Source of the DNA: Taxillus chinensis
Taxonomy: Eukaryota > Streptophyta > Magnoliopsida > Santalales > Loranthaceae
Reading direction: 5' to 3'
NCBI GenBank assembly: GCA_023512835.1
Contig: CM042085.1
Location: 49,028,189 to 49,092,188 of the forward strand
DNA: 64,000 nucleotides
A program made the position numbers and the translations under genes. Shown piece by piece: positions 58,420 through 64,000 of the stretch. The notes under the pieces are model-generated. The model had not been told where the DNA came from and did no database searches. It saw only the letters and a list, made by a program, of their open reading frames with translations. Numbering within the stretch: position 1 is the first letter of the stretch; every line of letters begins with the position of its first letter.

Positions 58420-59972
58420 TGTCATTAATGGTTTTCGTCTGGGCCCGTTTGGGGTGGACTCAAACTAAACAAATGGTGAGAAATTTAGAGTCACCACTAA
58501 TTGTTTTTGGGGTATAGTTAGATACCTTTTACTTTGAGTAGTTTAAAGTGTGGTCTTCATTATCAAAGAAGGGTTCGGGAGTTGGTTACATGTAGGGAAG
58601 GATTAGCACCCCTACAACGCCCTTTCGGTATCTCTTTTCGGAGGAGGATGTTTCTATTTATTTTCACTGCTGTGATTGGGTTGAGTGCTTCCTAGAAAGT
58701 CTATGTTTCTATTTAGCTAAGTTATTTGTTAAAGTTATGGTTAATATTGATTTACTCTAAATTTATAAAGGGAATCCTAAAAGTTTTGTTTTACTTTTCG
58801 TTTGAAGTGGAAAATGAAATCCTAAGGTTTTTTTTTTAGTTTTGGTTTTTTATTTCTTTTTTTGTTTGTTTTTTTAGTTTTTGTGTTTTGTTAAAAATGT
58901 TTTTTTGTTTTTTTGTGTGTTTTTTTGTGTTTGTTTGTTTGTTTTGTTTTGTTTTTTTTTTTTAAATTGAAGTCCTAAAAATTGAAATAATTTTTTGTTT
59001 TTTGGTTGGAAAACGTTTTTTTGTTTTATTTTGTTTTTATTTTTTTTGAAATAGCTAAAACTAAAAGCTAACACATGTTATTTTTTTTCTTTTGAAAACA
59101 TGTTCTCTTCTTTTATTTTTTATTTTTTTTGTTTGAAAGGATAAAACTATGAATTAACATAGGTTAAACAATAACATATCAAGTTGTGTGTGATTGTGAC
59201 ATCTACAAATGCAATAACAACTCACTCACTTTTTTTTCTTTTCTTTATCTCCTCGGTTTTTTATGCCTCTCTTTGCTTTTTTTTTGTTTTGTCTTTACTA
59301 TACTTTATATATTATACATACAACATAAACAAACAACATTACAAAGAGAAACTTTAAGGGAAAGACAACACATACCAGAAGGAAATTACAAGGAAAATAC
59401 AACATATACCAACAACAGAAAAAGAAACAAAATACAGGAAAATACTAAGAATTACATCAAATATAAACATAAATAAACAATAATAAATGAACAAGCATAG
59501 AACCGATGTTAGAGCTTCAACACCGGACTTTCGTGTGAATCCTGTCCACGCCGATAGTCGCTTGCTTGAATTACCAAATCACCAAATTGAGTAGTGTAAA
59601 TGATAACAATCAGCTAGAAATTGGAGACTGCAACAATGTATGGAATTGAGAGAAGTTGATGGAAAGTTTTTTTTATTTGGGCTTTGGGCAGAAGACGTGA
59701 GAGAGGGTGGATATGTTTTTTATAATTAAAATGGGAAATAATTTTGGACTTGGGCAAGAGAACTCATACGAGAGAGGAGTGAGAAAAGGAGTTTTTTTTT
59801 GCTTTGTTTTTGGAAAGGGAACTCGTAGGGAGAGAGAGAGAGAATATGGGAAGGAGAGTTTTGTTTTTGGTTTTGGGAAAGGGAGAGAGCTTGGGCGAAA
59901 ATTTGGGTGTTCCTCTTCAGGCGTTGACTTAAATAAATTGATTCGATAGGTTTTTGCAGCAAGTGCACTGGT
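58420..59972 (+). mobile_element. X-family LTR (X2), inserted in the B2 third ORF
   Basis: It starts TGTCATTAATGG and follows X1 closely (CGCCCTTTCGGTATC, poly-T tracts, GGGCGAAAATTTGGGTG). It is cut at 59972 by LTR A4, so its other end is outside the window. The candidate TSD is CTACC (58415-58419). Confidence 0.75.
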
Positions 59973-61418
59973 TGTTGGATCAAGCCCAGGATTTGGATGA
60001 TGCGGATAAAACCTAATGTAATTTGATATGAGACTTTGGTTGTTTTATCTTAAGTTATTGCAGAAGATATGATCTTAATTTGAACCTACACTCGTGAGAA
60101 CAAAGCTAAGGACATGATACATAATCCTGATCCGAACAAGAGTGAGTCTCGTCAAAAACTTGGTAAATAACCAAGTCTCTACTTCATACGGAATAAGGAT
60201 CATTCATGTGGACTAATCACTTAAAGCTACGGACTAAGGAATCTGCGCCTAACATTTTAAACGGACTAAGTCAAATAGATGCAGAGTTAGAATCCTAGTC
60301 TACAAGTCGCACAGAGTAAGAGAAAGTCTTTACGGAATAAAAAGCTAAGTCTTCCACTAAAGTGGATTAAGGATTAGAAGACATGGAATAAGGATACGAG
60401 TCTTTCATAGATACGGAGTAAGGAAGTACTTTTGCGGAATAAGGACCCAAGTCCTTTGTTCGCACGGAGTGAAGAAACTAGATGCGGAGTAAGGATGTGC
60501 TAACATGGAGTAAGACATCCGATCCTTTAACTCATGCGGAGTAAGGAAGTGCTGACACGAAGTAAGCCATCTGATCCTTTAGCTCATGCGGAGTAAGGAA
60601 CTCTTACGGAGTAATAAGGAAGTGCTGATGCGGAGTAAGCTCTCCAACCTTCTCATTCATACGGAGTATGGAAGCGCTGACATGGAATAAGGATTCCAGT
60701 ACTAAACTAACACAGAGTAAGCAACCAATGATACAGAGTAAGGATCCGAGCTTCATTAATACGGAGTAAGGAACTTTATGACGGATTAAGTAGACACTGC
60801 TTCAACTTATCTCTTCGCATTCAAAGTCACCAGCTCGCTGTGTCTCGATGTAAGACAAACTCATCGATAACCTAAACCATTTTACACGTGGATCACACGG
60901 ATATGCGGACACAACTTTAACTGCACTTGGGTACTCACAAAGACACTTATGTTTTACAAACCCAAGATCTTGAGCTCTACATTCGCAGCATTCAAGGCAG
61001 AGAGAACTTTGAGGAACAATCAATGCTGCACATTGCTCGGAAGATCAAGTTCCAAGATTGTCTCTCAAGGATGTTTCTATATATATTGTAACACTTGTAT
61101 ATTAAAGTTTGTTGATGTTCGTGAGTTAGAAATAAGCGTGTATGTACAAGACCTCATTGAGATCATAGAGGCTAGTGTGTGAGTCTTCGTTAAACAGAGT
61201 GTAAGAGAGTTGTTAGAGCAGATCGAAAAACTTCACAAGCTTTAATCTGCTTCTATTTTGTTGTACTTATCAGTTGATAATAAAACAAAATACTTCCACT
61301 ATTTGGTTATCTTTCGCATTGATTATATCCCTTAACCAGATAAGTGTTGCACTAAAGAGTGAGAAAAGAGTTTTCGATAAGAGCCTATTCACCCCCTCTA
61401 GGCTCCCAGGGACCAACA
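59973..61418 (+). mobile_element. 5' LTR of Copia family A (A4)
   Basis: It starts TGTTGGATCAAGCCC and ends GGGACCAACA. It has the CGGAGTAAGGA array (60180-60790) and AATAAA near 61278. A primer-binding site follows, so it is a 5' LTR. The element continues past the window end. Confidence 0.88.
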
Positions 61419-61420
61419 AG

Positions 61421-61435
61421 TGGTATCATAACAAG
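61421..61435 (+). other. Primer-binding site of A4
   Basis: TGGTATCATAACAAG lies two bases after the LTR. It departs from the TGGTATCAGAGC of B elements after eight bases. Confidence 0.7.
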
Positions 61436-61479
61436 TTCTACTTGCTCAAAGTAGAGATCCCACTCTTTTTCTCTCAACA

Positions 61480-61671
61480 ATGGCCGAAGAAAGCAGCATG
61501 CTATTCAACACTCACCTTAACTCCAGAGGTGCACAAGAGCCCCTCCCCAATTGAAGCAGTGAAAATGTCGATCCACCTCAACCTGTTGCTGCCACAACAA
61601 CCACGGAGTTCTGGTTTCACTCTGACTAAACTGCCAAAGTTCACACCTGAGCTTTTCTCCCAGTGGAAAGC
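61480..61671 (+). pseudogene. A4 gag, 5' part
   Basis: ATG at 61480 (aacaATGGCC). The frame meets TGA after 24 codons and continues in another frame as LTKLPKFTPELFSQWKA, the start of the Copia gag core (compare FSKWKARMRA in B3). It is cut at AAAGC by solo LTR Z and resumes at 63413. Confidence 0.75.
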
Positions 61672-62164
61672 TGTCACGCCCCGGATTTCCAACCCGAGGA
61701 AACCGGTACGTGACTCCCCTTTTACCCACACGGAGGGCAAAGGGGTTAGGTTACAAACCAAGAACTGAATATTTTAAACATTCACAACACATTCAAGAAA
61801 AATAAAGTCCATCAAGCAGTCCACAAACCAAATCAGTCTTTAATACAAAGTCTTCTTTTCAATCCATCCCCATTGGGGTTACATCGATTCCCATAATAAA
61901 ATAACATAAACAATAAAATAGATAAGGTCTTCCACCTTGGGGTCCCACCTAACGCCTGTAGGTTCCTGAAAGAAAACAACATGGTAGGAGGGGTGAGCAA
62001 CCACGGCTCAAGTTAGGGATCATGTCTCCCCAACCCATCCCATGCACCTAATATCTACATGCCTTGTGTACAAGTGCTGTGTCGTGATACAATTATTCCA
62101 CCAGATATAGTTACAGGCTATAACAAAGAAACACAATCATACATGGGCTGGTACATAAACACTC

Positions 62165-62302
62165 CCGGGCTTCCACAACCACCGGGTTCCACAAAACAGT
62201 CCCGGGCTTCCACAACCACCGGGTTCCACAAAACAGTCCCGGGCTTCCACGGCCACCGGGTTCCACAAAACAGTCCCAGGCTTCCACGACCACCGGGTGT
62301 AC
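62165..62302 (+). repeat. 37-base minisatellite in LTR Z
   Basis: About 3.7 copies of a unit with CCCGGGCTTCCACAACCACC and GGGTTCCACAAAACAGT. A second, looser repeat around gcacgacctcacaggcatta lies at 62450-62560. Confidence 0.9.
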
Positions 62303-62449
62303 AAGCAAACACGCAAGACACATGGCCATACAGGCATAACATCAAACACTTAGTATGCTTAGTCACACAGGAATAACATCGAACACTTAGCATGCATATA
62401 TCCACAAGCTCATAAACCCAGCCACACGGACATAATCTAACACACTGGA

Positions 62450-62560
62450 CGTGCGTGGCCTCACAAGCATTACCTCAAACACATATCATGCACGACCTCA
62501 CAGGCATTATCTCAAATACATAACATGCACGACCTCACAGGCATTATGTCAAACCCTTGG
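62450..62560 (+). repeat. Short imperfect tandem repeat in LTR Z
   Basis: Three units of the form cctcacaggcattatctcaa followed by acacataacatgcacga, about 37 bases each. Confidence 0.7.
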
Positions 62561-63412
62561 CAGGCATATATACATATATCTAAACAACACGCCATTGAAG
62601 GCCAACATTCATATAGGAGATCACACCTATATGAATTTACATATAAATAGTATGATAACAAGGACACTATCCAGCGGGTAATTCACCACAGGGCCTAACC
62701 CCGGATCAGGTATAAGAAAACAGAACCCCTACCTTAATGAAGATCCTCCTTACTCCCGCGTTAGATGCCGTCCTCCCCACGCAAGATGCTCCTGGCAAAG
62801 AACCAGCGGTTCTCCCCCTTTCCCTCTCTCTAGCTCTCTCTCTCTCCACGACGGCTGCAATGGCTGAAAAACCCCTAACCCTAGAACAAGGAGTCTCCTC
62901 ATCCTTATATAGGCCTTCCACTATCAAAACGACGTAGTTTTGATTAAGTGAAACCCAGGATCAAAATGACGTAGTTTTGATCATACAAGTTAGCACCTTT
63001 CCGCACCCATATAGGCCAAAATACTCAGAATTTCAACATGGTCCTTTGGAGAAAGTTCTTTAGAATGTCAAAACCAAGGGAACCATGCAAAAATATGCCT
63101 GCACGCCAATTTGCACGTGAATTCCCCAATTCACGTGCAACTCCATATGCACCCCAAATGCTCTCAAACTTCACCCCTAGCCTCCTTGCATCATTTAGAA
63201 GACAACCACACTTGCACGTGAATTGGACCCATATCACCTGCACCTCACATACATGTCCATTTGGCCTGAAACTTCTGTGGTAGATAGAGGACACCATTCT
63301 AAGCATCTTTCCTTTTGCACATGAATTCATTGGAGTCCATTTACTAGGTCAAAATCTAGAAAAACTCTACTCAGGAGGCAAAACTGACTAACTCAAGGTA
63401 CGGGTCCTTACA

Positions 63413-64000
63413 AAAGCTCGCATGAGAATGTTCATGGTATGTTATGATCATCTCATGTGGCCGTGTCTTCATCAGGAGATACCCACTCCGATAACAATCA
63501 GAGAACATGGAGTTAGAAGGCCAAAGACGGATGCTGAACTCACCAATGATGAAAGAGCCTGGCAGTGTGCAAGCGAAAAGGCTCTGGCATACGTAACATC
63601 GTCTTTGGACTTCAAAGCTTTCATGGACGTCCAGGGTTACATGACAGCAAAAGCTATCTAGGATAAACTGACAATCCTTTATGAGGGAAGTCAGCCCCAA
63701 ATGCAGAACGTTATCTGTACTCTTAGGCAGAACTTTGAGAGCTTCAATCACAAACCTAGTGAATCCCTTGAGAGTATCTATCGGAGATTCGGCAAGCTCA
63801 TCCTTGAGATGAAAACTGTCACTGAGCACTACACTTAGTTCCAAATCAATGACAAGTTTTTTCGCTCCTTGTCGGATCGCTACTACTGCAAGCAGCTCCA
63901 AATGCAAGCGGACAAGAACTGGCAGTATGCTCTCCTTGAAGAGCTATACAGAGAGCTATGGACTCATGAGGTCAGGTTCAAATACACTCACCAAGATGAG
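63413..64000 (+). pseudogene. A4 gag, 3' part
   Basis: It continues the gag core after LTR Z: MRMFMVCYDHLMWPC, DERAWQCASEKALAYVTSSL, DKLTILYEGSQPQMQNV, and ESLESIYRRFGKLILEMKTV. TAG stops lie at 63659 and 63836. The first stands where B elements have Trp (VWDKL). The gene runs off the window. It is clearly related to, but distinct from, B-family gag. Confidence 0.82.

Larger units (their letters stand above)
61672..63412 (-). mobile_element. Solo LTR Z, inserted in A4 gag
   Basis: On plus it reads TGTCACGCCCCGG to GGGTCCTTACA. The exact 5-base TSD AAAGC lies on both sides (61667-61671, 63413-63417). A TATATAAGG box on the minus strand near 62908 gives its sense. The termini have the same layout as W and Y. 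No coding domain is visible; ORFs inside are chance. Probably Ty3/Gypsy. Confidence 0.88.

Noticed and set aside
62059..62405. Pro- and Gly-rich ORFs on both strands
   Set aside because: They come from the 37-base minisatellite of LTR Z.

Overview
This is nuclear DNA from a flowering plant, probably a eudicot. The evidence is plant-type Ty1/Copia elements of the Sirevirus lineage, a plant CACTA transposon, a trihelix transcription factor, a plant-type Lon protease exon and a miniature TRIM retroelement. The species cannot be told from the window. Almost everything is nested transposon sequence. The only intact host-type gene I recognise is an intronless trihelix factor, at 23531-24397 on the minus strand. 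It is repeated, frameshifted, at 34975-35842.

Left part (1-16962). A CACTA element ends cleanly at 16962, and its transposase exons lie at 15499-16196. Beside them is one exon of a peroxisomal-type Lon protease (14841-14962). The other CACTA end is not in the window, so the region to the left may all be nested inside it. A minus-strand Sirevirus (B1) lies there: long terminal repeat (LTR) 10143-14639, gag 8799-10100. Its LTR holds a solo LTR (W0). A second Copia family (A2, plus strand) interrupts it after gag. A2 ends in LTR 7495-8798 and carries a large third ORF (4571-7240). A Ty3-like LTR (Y), with a solo LTR A1 inside it, sits upstream of that ORF.

Middle part (17940-40827). A direct tandem duplication of about 11.44 kb forms units 17940-29384 and 29385-40827. 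Each unit carries the tail of an A-family LTR, unannotated DNA, an RTE-type LINE remnant, the trihelix gene, an X-family LTR with a TRIM inside, and a W-family LTR. The copies differ by scattered substitutions and many homopolymer-length changes.

Right part (41226-64000). A minus-strand Sirevirus (B2) has its 3' LTR split by a near-complete plus-strand relative (B3, 42683-52324, target-site duplication CTTGG). Past the B2 LTR lies B2's third ORF, split by two X-family LTRs (X1, TSD GTAGG; X2). X2 is entered by a further Copia element (A4, from 59973). A4's gag is cut by a solo LTR (Z, TSD AAAGC).

The main biological point is a third ORF between pol and the 3' LTR in two Copia families. It joins an N-terminal domain resembling the 'putative plant transposon protein' family, a long Pro/Ser/Ala or coiled-coil linker, and a C-terminal Ulp1/C48-type SUMO-protease-like domain. 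Almost all stops breaking the element ORFs are TAG. One TAG in gag is shared by two separate elements.
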